A DNA stretch of 64,000 bases from Brenneria corticis (GTDB lineage Bacteria; Pseudomonadota; Gammaproteobacteria; Enterobacterales; Enterobacteriaceae). Within the stretch, counting starts at the first letter, position 1. Every line of letters starts with the position of its first letter. The DNA lies in the NCBI RefSeq assembly GCF_003115855.1, contig NZ_KZ819091.1, positions 1 to 64,000 on the forward strand. The letters run 5' to 3'. The notes under the pieces are model-generated. The model was given only the letters and a program-made list of their open reading frames with translations, made no database searches and was not told the origin of the DNA. Of this stretch, positions 51,870-61,049 are shown piece by piece. Made by a program: the position numbers and the translations under genes.

Positions 51870-52473
51870 TAACGGACGAGGGCGAACATCCGGGCAAGGC
51901 GGCGAACCCGGATGCCATCCTTTCCTGGTCTTCAGAACCAGTCGGGAGATACACCAGGTAGATGCGCTCACGCTCATTGAGAAACGCCTCTTTGAGCGGC
52001 CTGACCCGCCACCCTGAACGCTTCAGGATAGTCAGCATCGGCCGGCTCACAATGGTGTGAATAGCGCTGCGCTCGTGGTGACGGGCCCAATTAATCATGG
52101 CGAGAAACAGCGCCTGGCTTACCGGATAACGTAAGCCAAGCAACTGCCGTGCGCGAGTCTTGTCGACAAAAAAACGGCTTGACTCAACGCCTGAGGCCGG
52201 CAACGTTACGTCGCCGAAACATTCCTGGAACGTGTGAGTTATCATATTCGGCCGGTCAAGACCGGTAAAACGCACGCTACAAATCAGCTGCCCTTCACAC
52301 AGCCCAAGTATATAGCGCGTGGAGGGATTATCGAACTCATCGAATTCCATATCGTAACTGCACACCACATCCCATCCGAGACGATCACTGAAGGTTTTTT
52401 TCCTCAGCCGGTAAAGCTCATCAGAGTGCTTACCAGTCAGCTCATCGTAGCTAACGTCAAACAGTTCAAGCAT
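51841..52473 (-). CDS. expI: Acyl-homoserine-lactone synthase (EsaI/ExpI type)
   Basis: 210 residues, equal to EsaI and very similar to it. Makes acyl-HSL from S-adenosylmethionine and acyl-ACP. Conserved residues: Arg 24, Phe 28, Trp 34, Asp 45, Asp 48, Glu 97, Ser 99, Arg 100. Thr 140 is the residue that in EsaI permits 3-oxo acyl chains, so 3-oxo-hexanoyl-HSL is the likely product. Ending TWPLSLPV as in EsaI. No lux box was seen upstream, suggesting constitutive synthesis. Confidence 0.96.
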   Translation of the reverse strand: MLELFDVSYDELTGKHSDELYRLRKKTFSDRLGWDVVCSYDMEFDEFDNPSTRYILGLCEGQLICSVRFTGLDRPNMITHTFQECFGDVTLPASGVESSRFFVDKTRARQLLGLRYPVSQALFLAMINWARHHERSAIHTIVSRPMLTILKRSGWRVRPLKEAFLNERERIYLVYLPTGSEDQERMASGFAALPGCSPSSVITWPLSLPV

Positions 52474-52719
52474 TCCATAACCCTTTTATTTTTCATATAT
52501 TGCGGCTGGTATTCTACAATATTTTTTAACTATCTGGGTTAAACCGAATCATTAAAGGAAATAGTAACTGTTTAATGTTACCCGGACTCTTCAAACCGGT
52601 CGCGGGCATAAAATAGAAGGTCAGGTATGATTTACCGGCGGAAAAGTGAGGCGGCCGACGCTGGATAGGCCGCCAATCAGGAAAGATGCTCTACGATGAT
52701 ATTCCAGCAACACAAAATG

Positions 52720-52747
52720 AAAACGGGCTAGCCTAAGCTAACCCGTT
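52720..52747 (-). terminator. Terminator of the serine tRNA
   Basis: On minus AACGGGTTAGC (52747-52737) pairs with GCTAGCCCGTT (52732-52722) with one G-U pair, followed by TTCATTTTG. Confidence 0.8.
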
Positions 52748-52755
52748 GAATTTTT

Positions 52756-52843
52756 TGGCGGAGGAGTAGAGATTCGAACTCTAGAACGCTTTCGCGTCGC
52801 CGGTTTTCAAGACCGGTGCCTTCAACCACTCGGCCACTCCTCC
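52756..52843 (-). tRNA. serT: tRNA-Ser (anticodon UGA)
   Basis: 88 bases including an encoded CCA. Acceptor GGAGGAG/CTCCTCC, anticodon stem CCGGT/ACCGG with loop CTTGAAA (anticodon TGA), long variable arm CGACGCGAAAGCG and TTCGAAT T-loop. The same tRNA lies beside yccA in E. coli. No integrase or attachment duplication flanks it. Confidence 0.97.
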
Positions 52844-53067
52844 GCAATGACGCGCACTATAAACAGAGTGCTGGGTCTTGTAAAGCATCATTGCGTTCAA
52901 TTGCCTGAAAAATAATCTCTTACGATTCAAGCGGACGCAAAACCGCCATAACGTTCATAAATATAGCGATTTACAGCGTAAAGAAGGGTAAAACACCTTT
53001 AATAACGTACGGTAACTATTTACTCTTTGGGGTTGGATATGGCCCCCTTAAAGAGAGAGTCGCTGAT

Positions 53068-53727
53068 ATGGATCGTATTGTTGTTTCATCAACCCGCGAA
53101 AGCTCGTTGCTCAGCACCCATAAAGTGCTGCGTAATACCTATTTCCTGCTATCGCTGACGTTAGGCTTTTCCGCCGTCACCGCCACGGCCAGTACGGTAC
53201 TTAACCTGCCGGCGCCTGGATTGCTGTTAATGCTGGTCGGCTTTTATGGCTTGATGTTTCTGACCCACAAGCTGGCGAATAGCCCCGCCGGCATTCTGGC
53301 GGCCTTTGCGCTGACGGGCTTTATGGGCTACACGCTGGGCCCGCTGTTAAGCACGCTGATATCTTCCGGCTCGGGCGACATTATCATGCTCGCCCTTGGC
53401 GGCACGGCGCTGGTGTTTTTCTGCTGTTCGGCCTATGTGTTAACCACCCGCAAGGATATGTCTTTCCTGTCCGGGATGTTGATGACAGGTTTCGTGGTAC
53501 TGGTGGTCGCGGTAATTGCCAACCTGTTCCTGCAAATCCCGGCGCTGCACCTGGCTATCAGTTCGCTGTTTATTCTGTTCTCCGCCGGGGCGATTCTCTG
53601 GGAAACCAGCAACATCATCCACGGCGGCGAAACCAACTACATTCGGGCTACCGTCGGCCTGTACGTGTCGATATATAATATTTTCGTCAGTCTGTTAAGC
53701 ATTCTGGGCATTATGCGTAACGATTGA
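53068..53727 (+). CDS. yccA: Bax inhibitor-1 family protein YccA, FtsH modulator
   Basis: 219 residues, seven predicted membrane helices. The N-terminal MDRIVVSSTRESSLLSTHKV is the cytosolic tail that FtsH recognises in E. coli, where YccA is both substrate and inhibitor of the protease, protecting SecY when it jams. C-terminal NIFVSLLSILGIMRND is typical. CpxR regulates it in E. coli; no CpxR box was assigned here. Confidence 0.95.
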   Translation: MDRIVVSSTRESSLLSTHKVLRNTYFLLSLTLGFSAVTATASTVLNLPAPGLLLMLVGFYGLMFLTHKLANSPAGILAAFALTGFMGYTLGPLLSTLISSGSGDIIMLALGGTALVFFCCSAYVLTTRKDMSFLSGMLMTGFVVLVVAVIANLFLQIPALHLAISSLFILFSAGAILWETSNIIHGGETNYIRATVGLYVSIYNIFVSLLSILGIMRND

Positions 53728-53748
53728 TCGTCGCCCATTATCAGCCTC

Positions 53749-53777
53749 AGGCCTCGCTTATGCGGGGCCTTTGTTTT
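53749..53777 (+). terminator. Intrinsic terminator of yccA
   Basis: AGGCCTCGC (53749-53757) pairs with GCGGGGCCT (53762-53770), TTAT loop, followed by TTGTTTT. Confidence 0.85.
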
Positions 53778-53847
53778 ATCCCCCCATATTCTTGGCCAAA
53801 GAAATTTTTGTTAAACTGGCGCGAAGTCATATTGCATTTGAGGAAAT

Positions 53848-54177
53848 ATGTTGGAGTTTGAAGGCCGTATCATTGAAACGGATGCGCAAGGATATCTGAT
53901 GGAGAGTGCCGACTGGAGCGAAGCCCTGGCCGCGGTATTGGCCGAGCGGGAAGATATTCAGTTGACGGATGCGCACTGGGAGGTGGTCCGATTTGTGCGG
54001 GCGTTTTATCTGGAATTCAATACTTCACCGGCCATTCGCATGTTGGTGAAGGCGATGGCGCAAAAGTATGGTGAAGAAAAAGGCAATAGCCGTTATCTGT
54101 ATCGGCTGTTCCCCAAAGGCCCTGCCAAGCAAGCGACCAAGATTGCGGGCCTCCCCAAGCCGGTCAAATGCATATAG
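53848..54177 (+). CDS. tusE: Sulfur-relay protein TusE
   Basis: 109 residues, DsrC-like. Accepts persulfide from TusBCD and passes it to MnmA for 2-thiolation of tRNA U34. The active cysteine is the penultimate residue (PKPVKCI, Cys 108). MLEFEGRIIETDAQGYL and the helix-turn segment are conserved. Convergent with yccX. Confidence 0.95.
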   Translation: MLEFEGRIIETDAQGYLMESADWSEALAAVLAEREDIQLTDAHWEVVRFVRAFYLEFNTSPAIRMLVKAMAQKYGEEKGNSRYLYRLFPKGPAKQATKIAGLPKPVKCI

Positions 54178-54180
54178 CAT

Positions 54181-54459
54181 TTAGTAACGGATGCTGAACC
54201 CTTTATAATCGAATTTATCGTGCGGCTGGGTGAGGACTTTTTCCACGCTGGCACTGCGCGGGCCGCCTTGTTTCAACCATTCGACCAGTTGTTCAACCGC
54301 CTGATGTTCTCCGCAGGCGATAACTTCCACGCTGCCGTCGCTGCTGTTACGAACATAGCCGCTAAGGCCCAGCTGCGCGGCCCGATGCTGGGTGCTGTAA
54401 CGAAAACCAACCCCTTGAACCACGCCATAAACATGGGCGGCTATAGACACTGTCGGCAT
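54181..54459 (-). CDS. yccX: Acylphosphatase
   Basis: 92 residues from ATG 54459, with GGAG upstream and a conserved start. Hydrolyses acyl phosphates such as carbamoyl phosphate. Signature VYGVVQGVGFRYST with the phosphate-binding arginine, and the asparagine in GYVRNSSDGSVEV. The frame open upstream to 54570 is not conserved. In E. coli rlmI lies between it and hspQ; here there are only 198 bases. Confidence 0.95.
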   Translation of the reverse strand: MPTVSIAAHVYGVVQGVGFRYSTQHRAAQLGLSGYVRNSSDGSVEVIACGEHQAVEQLVEWLKQGGPRSASVEKVLTQPHDKFDYKGFSIRY

Positions 54460-54598
54460 TCTCCCTCTCCTCTCTATGTAAAGCAGCCTTTCACTAAGCG
54501 GCCTGATAGCATCTTCTGAAAAATGGCGCCATGCTATTATTATAGTATTCAGCCGTTGCATTCCGGGCAAAAAACAAGCTTATCCGCCGCCCGCTCTA

Positions 54599-54626
54599 CT
54601 TGAAAAAAACCACAGTTCCCCCATTT
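54599..54626 (+). promoter_or_regulatory. Sigma-32-type heat-shock promoter of hspQ
   Basis: CTTGAAA (54599-54605), 13-base spacer, CCCCATTT (54619-54626), matching the sigma-32 consensus. Start would be about 30 bases upstream of hspQ ATG. Heat-shock control of hspQ is known in E. coli. Confidence 0.8.
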
Positions 54627-54657
54627 AGAGTGTGTTAGAGATTTATCAGGAGGTTAT

Positions 54658-54966
54658 ATGATCGTCTGTAAATTTGGTATCGGGCAACAGATTCGTCATA
54701 AGCAGCTGGGGTATCCGGGCGTGGTTATCGATATCGACCCCGAATATTCATTGGAAGCCCCCGCATGGGAGGAGCTGGATGCTCAGGACACGCTGCGCAC
54801 GGCCCCTTGGTATCATGTGGTAATGGAGGATGGCGCAGGGCAGCCTATTCATACGTATCTGGCAGAAGCCCAGTTGATCAAGGAAGAATCCTACCTGGGG
54901 GATCATCCCTCATTGGATGAATTGGCTAAAGTCATTCAGAGCCGTGCGCCGCAACTGCGCCACTGA
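54658..54966 (+). CDS. hspQ: Heat-shock protein HspQ
   Basis: 102 residues: KFGIGQQIRHKQLGYPGVVI, PWYHVVMEDGAGQPIHTYLA. Hemimethylated-DNA-binding-like fold; acts as specificity enhancer of Lon and promotes degradation of denatured DnaA. Ribosome site AGGAGG before ATG 54658. The sigma-32 promoter upstream agrees with its name. Confidence 0.95.
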   Translation: MIVCKFGIGQQIRHKQLGYPGVVIDIDPEYSLEAPAWEELDAQDTLRTAPWYHVVMEDGAGQPIHTYLAEAQLIKEESYLGDHPSLDELAKVIQSRAPQLRH

Positions 54967-55034
54967 TTGGCGCCAGCGGCGGCTGGTCAGGCAGCGTTTA
55001 TCCGTTACGGCGCTAACGGCGTTAAATACCGCGC

Positions 55035-55451
55035 TTATTTATCCAGGCCCAGACGGGGAATTTCAATTTTAGGGCAACGGTCCATGACCACCTGCAAGCC
55101 CGCATCTTTCGCCAGAACGGCGGCCGGTTCATTTATCACCCCGAGCTGTAACCATAACACTTTAGCCCCGATGGCTATCGCCTCTTTGGCGATATCATAA
55201 GCCGCTTCCGGCTGACGAAACACGTCGACCATATCAACGGGTTGGGGAATGTCACCCAAACTGGCGTAGACCTTTTGCCCTTGCAACGTCTGCCCCGCCA
55301 GTTTCGGGCTTACCGGTATCACCTCATAGCCTTGCTCAAGCAGATAGGCCATGACGCCGTAGCTTGGCCGGGTCGTTTTCTCGCTGGCCCCGACAAGCGC
55401 AATGGTTTTTACGGTTTTAAGTACGGACTCGATATCGCTGTCTTTCATCAT
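55035..55451 (-). CDS. yccU: CoA-binding protein YccU
   Basis: 138 residues. Rossmann-type CoA_binding domain with IALVGASEKTTRPSYGVM and VIPVSPKLAG, ending CPKIEIPRLGL. The first ATG (55451) is chosen over the second because GAGG sits six bases upstream. Function unknown; neighbours hspQ and mgsA as in E. coli. Confidence 0.93.
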   Translation of the reverse strand: MMKDSDIESVLKTVKTIALVGASEKTTRPSYGVMAYLLEQGYEVIPVSPKLAGQTLQGQKVYASLGDIPQPVDMVDVFRQPEAAYDIAKEAIAIGAKVLWLQLGVINEPAAVLAKDAGLQVVMDRCPKIEIPRLGLDK

Positions 55452-55689
55452 GCTCTGCCTCTTTTACGCCACTCCTTATAGTGTATCCTATATTTCCCCC
55501 CGGCGAGAGGCCGAGAGGCGTCGCCAAAATACCCGTTACGCCGGCAAAGTGGTGATTTTACGCGCAGTTACCCTGGATTTCCGGCGGCTGTTCGCATTTT
55601 TTCTTTTTATCTCTTTGCACTGAAACCGTGTTTCCGTAATCTGTCCTGCCATATCGACAGTTTTACCCTACCGACTGAAGGACGTAACC

Positions 55690-56148
55690 ATGGAGTACAC
55701 CACCCGCACCATTGCTGCGCATAAACATATCGCTTTGGTCGCGCACGATCACTGTAAGCAATCGCTGTTGAACTGGGTCGATACCAATAAAGCCGTGCTT
55801 GGCGAGCATCAGCTTTATGCGACGGGGACTACCGGCAATCTGATCCAGATAAATACCGGCCTTCCCGTCAAGAGCATGCTCAGCGGGCCGATGGGGGGCG
55901 ACCAACAGGTCGGAGCGCTGATTTCGGAAGGGAAAATAGATTTGATGATTTTCTTTTGGGATCCGCTCAACGCCGTGCCGCACGATCCTGATGTTAAAGC
56001 GCTGCTGCGGCTGGCCACGGTCTGGAATATTCCGGTAGCGACCAACCGTTCGACGGCTGACTTTCTCATCAACTCGGAGCTGTTCAGACAACCTGTCGAA
56101 ATCGCCATCCCCGACTATCAGCGCTATCTTCAGGATCGGTTAAAATAA
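55690..56148 (+). CDS. mgsA: Methylglyoxal synthase
   Basis: 152 residues. Converts dihydroxyacetone phosphate to methylglyoxal and phosphate, a bypass when sugar phosphates accumulate. Catalytic Asp 71 in GPMGGDQQVGAL, Asp 20 and His 19-type region (VAHDHCK), Asp 91, His 98 and Asp 101; phosphate loop ATGTTGNL. Convergent with helD. yccT, which follows mgsA in E. coli, is absent. Confidence 0.96.
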   Translation: MEYTTRTIAAHKHIALVAHDHCKQSLLNWVDTNKAVLGEHQLYATGTTGNLIQINTGLPVKSMLSGPMGGDQQVGALISEGKIDLMIFFWDPLNAVPHDPDVKALLRLATVWNIPVATNRSTADFLINSELFRQPVEIAIPDYQRYLQDRLK

Positions 56149-56194
56149 CGTCGTTTCGCAGCGACAGGCCGACGACGCGTCGCCGGCCTGTCGC

Positions 56195-58249
56195 TCAGGG
56201 TTTGCGCGGCGACGGCACTCCCAGTTTGCGCAACTGTTCGATAAATACCGACGGATTTTTACTGTCCTGCAACAACCAGACCCGGTGCTTGGCCCTGGTT
56301 AACGCCACATACAGCAAACGACGCTCTTCCGCATCGGCAAAGTCCTCAGGCTCGGGCAATAGCACCTGTTCAAGAACGGACTCGCGCGCGGGAGCGGGGA
56401 AACCATCTTTACCGTCGTGCAGACCGACGATAATCACATATTCCGCCTGCTGACCTTTACTGGCATGAACCGTCATAAAGTCGATAGGCAAATTCGGCCA
56501 TTTCGTCGCCGCTTTCTGCAACACCTGAGGGCGTAAATGGTGATAACGGGCCAAAAGCAGCACCCGCTCCTCTGGCTTAACGAAACCACTTAATTTATCC
56601 AGCAACGGTTCCAACTGTTCCTGAGGAAGAATCGTCACCGCCTTTTTATCCCCTTTACTCAGGCTATTAAGCGGTTTTTTCAGCTGATAAGGATTCTGCT
56701 GAATAAACTGGTTGGCAATTTCGCCGATACGCTCGTTAAAGCGATAGGTGGTATCCAGCGCGCACTGTTCACTAACGCCGAAGTGTTGTTCAAATGCGGT
56801 TGTCAGCGACAGTTCAGCCCCGCTGAAGCGGTAGATGGCCTGCCAGTCATCCCCCACGGCAAACAGGCATGTCCTGCTGTTTTGCCTGCGCAACGCGGAT
56901 AACAGACGGGCGCGCTGGGGGGAGATATCCTGAAACTCATCCACCAGTATATGTTTCCACGGGCTGATAAAACGCCCGTTATCCAGCAGGCTGACCGCCT
57001 GATGGATCAAACCGGAGAAGTCTACGGCATTTTCATCTTTCAGCGCCTTCTTCCAGGCTTTCAGTAAAGGCGACATCAGCCGGATCCGCTGCTGAAACGA
57101 TGAACGAAGCGCTTCCGGCGCCTGCTCAATCATCTCGCTCTGGCTGCCGCCGTGCATCCGCATCAGACCAATCCAACGCTCCAGGCGGCCGGCCAGGCGT
57201 TCGGCCAATGCCGGATCGCGCCAGAAGTCGCCTTCGGGAAGCGGCCACGCCAGCTCTTCCGTCAGCCATTGCCGCCAGCCTTTGGCCTGCGTCTTTTTCT
57301 CCGAGCACTGTTGCTGCCAGGTGCGTATCAATAATTCGCGGCGCTTTTTACCATTGCTTTCCAGTTGGCTAATCTGGGGAATTTTACGGCTGGACTGCTC
57401 GATGATATGCAACGCCAGGGCATGAAACGTTTTCGCCTGAATATCTTCCGTGTGCAGCCTGGCTTGAATGCGCTCATTCATTTCTTCCGCCGCCTTGCGC
57501 CCAAACGCCAGCAGCAGAATCTGTTCGGGAACGGCGTCCCCGCGATGCATCAACCAGGCGGCGCGTGCCACCAGCACCGACGTTTTACCGCTGCCGGCGC
57601 CGGCCAGCACCAGGACGGCGTCTTCACCATTCATCACCGCCTTACACTGGGCGACGTTCAGCGCCGTCGCTTCCACCGATTGAAAAAATTCCTGTTGCGA
57701 CACCAACGTACGTTCCATCCATTGCTGATTGCATTCCGTACGTTTTCTGGCTCCGTGGTCAAGCCACTGCTGGCAAAGCTGATGGTTATCCCGACAAATT
57801 TCAAATGATTCCAGCCGGGCAACCGGCAGCGGAAGCGAGGCCAACGTAGTGCGGATATTCTGCTGCAACTGCTCCAGCGCCTTACGGCCGAACCAGTCGT
57901 CCTGCTGTTCCAGCGCATGGATTTCGTCCGCCTGTTTTTGCAACACCTCGGCGCTCACCAGGCTCATTTCCTCGCTCCACGCCTGCCAGGACTTAACCAA
58001 ATAACGGTAAAACGCCTGCGTTTCCTGCCATTCCGTGCCATGTAAGCGCACAACTTTGCCGGCAGCCAATTCAAACTCCAGCTCTCCCCATACCAACCCT
58101 CTTTTACAATGAATATTGAGCAGTTGGTTGAACGGGAGCACGTATTCATGTCTATCGCCGCTCACTTCAACGCCCGCATTAAGCATCCTCACCCGGTTAT
58201 AAGGGTGTTGCGCCAAATGTTTACCTAAAGCTGTTGATTTAAGTTCCAT
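56195..58249 (-). CDS. helD: DNA helicase IV
   Basis: 684 residues, same as E. coli. SF1A 3'-5' helicase. N-terminal unique domain to about 190; Walker A VLAGAGSGKTSVL near 215; Walker B DEFQDISPQR; motif IV DDWQAIYRFSGA; motif V TVHASKGQQAEYVII; motif VI LLYVALTRAK. Participates in recombination and restrains RecA-linked events. Confidence 0.96.
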   Translation of the reverse strand: MELKSTALGKHLAQHPYNRVRMLNAGVEVSGDRHEYVLPFNQLLNIHCKRGLVWGELEFELAAGKVVRLHGTEWQETQAFYRYLVKSWQAWSEEMSLVSAEVLQKQADEIHALEQQDDWFGRKALEQLQQNIRTTLASLPLPVARLESFEICRDNHQLCQQWLDHGARKRTECNQQWMERTLVSQQEFFQSVEATALNVAQCKAVMNGEDAVLVLAGAGSGKTSVLVARAAWLMHRGDAVPEQILLLAFGRKAAEEMNERIQARLHTEDIQAKTFHALALHIIEQSSRKIPQISQLESNGKKRRELLIRTWQQQCSEKKTQAKGWRQWLTEELAWPLPEGDFWRDPALAERLAGRLERWIGLMRMHGGSQSEMIEQAPEALRSSFQQRIRLMSPLLKAWKKALKDENAVDFSGLIHQAVSLLDNGRFISPWKHILVDEFQDISPQRARLLSALRRQNSRTCLFAVGDDWQAIYRFSGAELSLTTAFEQHFGVSEQCALDTTYRFNERIGEIANQFIQQNPYQLKKPLNSLSKGDKKAVTILPQEQLEPLLDKLSGFVKPEERVLLLARYHHLRPQVLQKAATKWPNLPIDFMTVHASKGQQAEYVIIVGLHDGKDGFPAPARESVLEQVLLPEPEDFADAEERRLLYVALTRAKHRVWLLQDSKNPSVFIEQLRKLGVPSPRKP

Positions 58250-58418
58250 TATCTTTGCGCCATGAATATTGTGAGATTTTTATCGTCCATCGCCATAGTT
58301 TACCCGCTATCCGCATTTAGGCTCCAGCGCTAAAAACAGGTTAGGATATCTTGCCAGTTAATGTAATAATTCGTTTATCATCATAGAGTTTGCTCGTTCC
58401 GGGAATACAGGAGTACCT

Positions 58419-58865
58419 ATGCGCACCGTATTGAATATCCTTAATTTCGTGCTGGGAGGTTTTTTCACCACCTTATCCTGGCTTCTTGCCACGGTGGTCA
58501 GCGTCCTGCTGATCTTCACGCTGCCGCTGACGCGCTCATGCTGGGAAATCACCAAGCTGTCGCTGCTGCCCTATGGCAACGAGGCCGTTCACGTTGACGA
58601 ACTACGCCCGGACGGCAAGAATGCCATTTTAAATACCGGCGGCGCCGTGCTGAACATCTTCTGGTTTATTTTCTTTGGCTGGTGGCTATGCCTGTCGCAT
58701 ATCGTTACGGGCATTGCGCAATGTATCACCATCATCGGCATTCCGGTCGGCATCGCCAACTTTAAAATCGCCGCCATCGCGCTGTGGCCGGTCGGCCGCC
58801 GCGTGGTATCGGTGGAGGTGGCCCAGGCCGCCAGAGAAGAAAACGCCCGTCGCCACTATCGTTAA
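58419..58865 (+). CDS. yccF: Inner-membrane protein YccF
   Basis: 148 residues, four membrane segments in two similar halves (DUF307 twice). Conserved NFVLGGFFTTLSWLL and the paired NIFWFIFFGWWL. Function unknown. It is followed closely by yccS, a fixed pair. GGAGTACCT precedes ATG 58419. Confidence 0.94.
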   Translation: MRTVLNILNFVLGGFFTTLSWLLATVVSVLLIFTLPLTRSCWEITKLSLLPYGNEAVHVDELRPDGKNAILNTGGAVLNIFWFIFFGWWLCLSHIVTGIAQCITIIGIPVGIANFKIAAIALWPVGRRVVSVEVAQAAREENARRHYR

Positions 58866-58885
58866 CTGAGCCTGAGGATATATCG

Positions 58886-61021
58886 TTGCTCGCATTCACG
58901 CCCGGGATCCGTCGCTATGTTTATAACAGCAGCTGGCTGTATAACATCCGTATATTTATCGCGCTTGCCGGCGCGTCGGCCGTTCCCTGGTGGCTCGATC
59001 AGCCGACGGCGACAATCCCGCTGACGCTGGGCGTGGTTGCCGCCGCGCTGGCCGATCTCGACGATAGCCTGACCGGACGCCTGCGCAACCTGTTTATTAC
59101 CCTGTTCTGCTTCTTTATCGCCTCGGTTTCGATAGAGCTGCTATTCCCCTATCCCTGGTTATTCGGCATCGGCCTGGCGCTCTCCACCTGGGGTTTTATC
59201 CTGCTCGGCGCCCTGGGACAACGTTATGCCACCATCGCCTTCGGCGCTCTGCTGATCGCGGTATATACCATGCTGGGGATTTCGCTTTACGACACCTGGT
59301 ATCAGCAACCCATCATGCTGCTGATAGGCGCATTATGGTACAACCTGCTCACCTTGTTCGGGCATCTGATCTTCCCGATCCGCCCGCTACAGGAAAATCT
59401 GGCGCAGTGTTATCAGCAGCTTGCGCGCTATCTCGATGCCAAAGCCAATCTGTTCGATCCCGATGTCGAAGAAGAGTCGGACGAACCGCTGATTGAAGTC
59501 ACCATGATCAACAGTCAGGTGGTGGCGACCCTGAACCAGACCAAATCGTCATTGCTGACGCGTCTGCGGGGCGATCGCGGCCAGAGAAGCACCCGGCGGA
59601 CGCTGCACTACTACTTCGTCGCGCAGGACATTCATGAACGAGCCAGCTCGTCACATGTCAATTACCTGCACCTACGGGAAAAATACCGCTACAGCGATGT
59701 GCTGTTTCGTTTTCAGCGCTTACTCTCAATGCAGGCCCGCGCCTGCCAGCAACTGGCGCAGTCTATTTTATTTCATCAAAAATATCAGCATGATGGCCGT
59801 ATTGAACGCGCATTCGTCCATCTTGAATCAGCGCTGGCGCGCATTCCGGAAAGCCAGGGTGCCGACGCCTCGCAAATCAAGGCGTTACAGTACCTGCTGA
59901 ATAATTTGCGGGCGATCGACGCGCAGTTGGCGACCATTGAATCTGAACAAACCATCGAACAGGAAAACAATCCGGAAAATACGTTGGCGGATGACAAGAT
60001 TACTGGTTGGAGCGATATTCGGCTAAGGTTCAGTCGCCATCTGACGCCGCAGTCGGCGCTGTTTCGTCATGCCGTTCGCATGTCGGTGTTGCTTTGCAGC
60101 GGCTACGCCTTTATTCAGATTACCGGCATGCAGCATGGCTATTGGATCCTGCTGACGAGCCTGTTTGTTTGTCAGCCCAACTATAATGCCACGCGACGGC
60201 GGCTGGCCCTGAGAATCATCGGTACGTTGACCGGCATTTTGCTCGGCCTGCCTATTTTATACTTTGTTCCCTCCCTTGAAGGGCAACTGACGCTTATCGT
60301 GATCAGCGGCGTGCTGTTTTTTGCTTTTCGCCACGTGCAGTATGCGCACGCCACCATGTTTATTACGCTATTGGTGCTCTTGTGTTTCAATCTGCTGGGG
60401 GAAGGCTTTGAGGTTGCGGCGCCGCGCGTCATCGATACCCTGCTGGGCTGCGCCATCGCCTGGGCGGCGGTAAGCTTTATCTGGCCGGACTGGCGTTTTC
60501 GCGGGCTACCCGCCGTTATCAATAAAACGCTGGATGCCAACTGCCGATATCTTGATGCGGTTATGGCGCAATACCGCCAGGGTAAGGATAATAGCCTGGC
60601 ATACCGCATTGCCCGCCGGGATGCTCACAACTGCGATGCGGAATTAGCGTCTGTGGTTTCCAACATGTCGTCGGAACCGCATCTCATCAAACAGAAAATG
60701 GACGATGCTTTTCGCCTGATGTGCCTTAACCATACCTTGTTAAGTTATATCTCCACGTTAGGCGCGCATCGAGAGAAAATTTCGTCGGCGGAAATTCTAA
60801 AATTACTTGATGATACCGTTGGTTACGTTGACGATGCGTTGCACCATCAGGAGACGGAAAACCTGCGTATAAACCAGGAATTGGGTGCCATAGCCGGTCG
60901 CATCCAATCCCTGTCGCCGGAACCAGACAGCAAAGCGCTATTGGTTATTCAGCAGATTGGCCTACTCATTGAACTGTTGCCCAAACTGACTCAATTGAAA
61001 AATGAGATGATTAAGCGGTAA
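58886..61021 (+). CDS. yccS: YccS, FUSC-family inner-membrane protein
   Basis: 711 residues from TTG 58886. This start gives the E. coli-like opening (M)LAFTPGIRRYVYNSSW, has GAGG eight bases upstream and avoids overlap with yccF; the frame upstream reads yccF out of phase. Two six-helix clusters (about 18-170 and 390-510) each precede a cytosolic domain. Relatives (AaeB, YhfK) export aromatic acids, but YccS's substrate is unknown. Confidence 0.93.
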   Translation: MLAFTPGIRRYVYNSSWLYNIRIFIALAGASAVPWWLDQPTATIPLTLGVVAAALADLDDSLTGRLRNLFITLFCFFIASVSIELLFPYPWLFGIGLALSTWGFILLGALGQRYATIAFGALLIAVYTMLGISLYDTWYQQPIMLLIGALWYNLLTLFGHLIFPIRPLQENLAQCYQQLARYLDAKANLFDPDVEEESDEPLIEVTMINSQVVATLNQTKSSLLTRLRGDRGQRSTRRTLHYYFVAQDIHERASSSHVNYLHLREKYRYSDVLFRFQRLLSMQARACQQLAQSILFHQKYQHDGRIERAFVHLESALARIPESQGADASQIKALQYLLNNLRAIDAQLATIESEQTIEQENNPENTLADDKITGWSDIRLRFSRHLTPQSALFRHAVRMSVLLCSGYAFIQITGMQHGYWILLTSLFVCQPNYNATRRRLALRIIGTLTGILLGLPILYFVPSLEGQLTLIVISGVLFFAFRHVQYAHATMFITLLVLLCFNLLGEGFEVAAPRVIDTLLGCAIAWAAVSFIWPDWRFRGLPAVINKTLDANCRYLDAVMAQYRQGKDNSLAYRIARRDAHNCDAELASVVSNMSSEPHLIKQKMDDAFRLMCLNHTLLSYISTLGAHREKISSAEILKLLDDTVGYVDDALHHQETENLRINQELGAIAGRIQSLSPEPDSKALLVIQQIGLLIELLPKLTQLKNEMIKR

Positions 61022-61049
61022 AAAATAATCAACGAGTAAGCGCTACGCT

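Noticed and set aside
52474..52755. lux box upstream of expI
   Set aside because: None found on inspection; synthase genes of this group often lack one.
52756..52843. Attachment site or prophage at the serine tRNA
   Set aside because: No integrase and no duplicated tRNA 3' end seen nearby.
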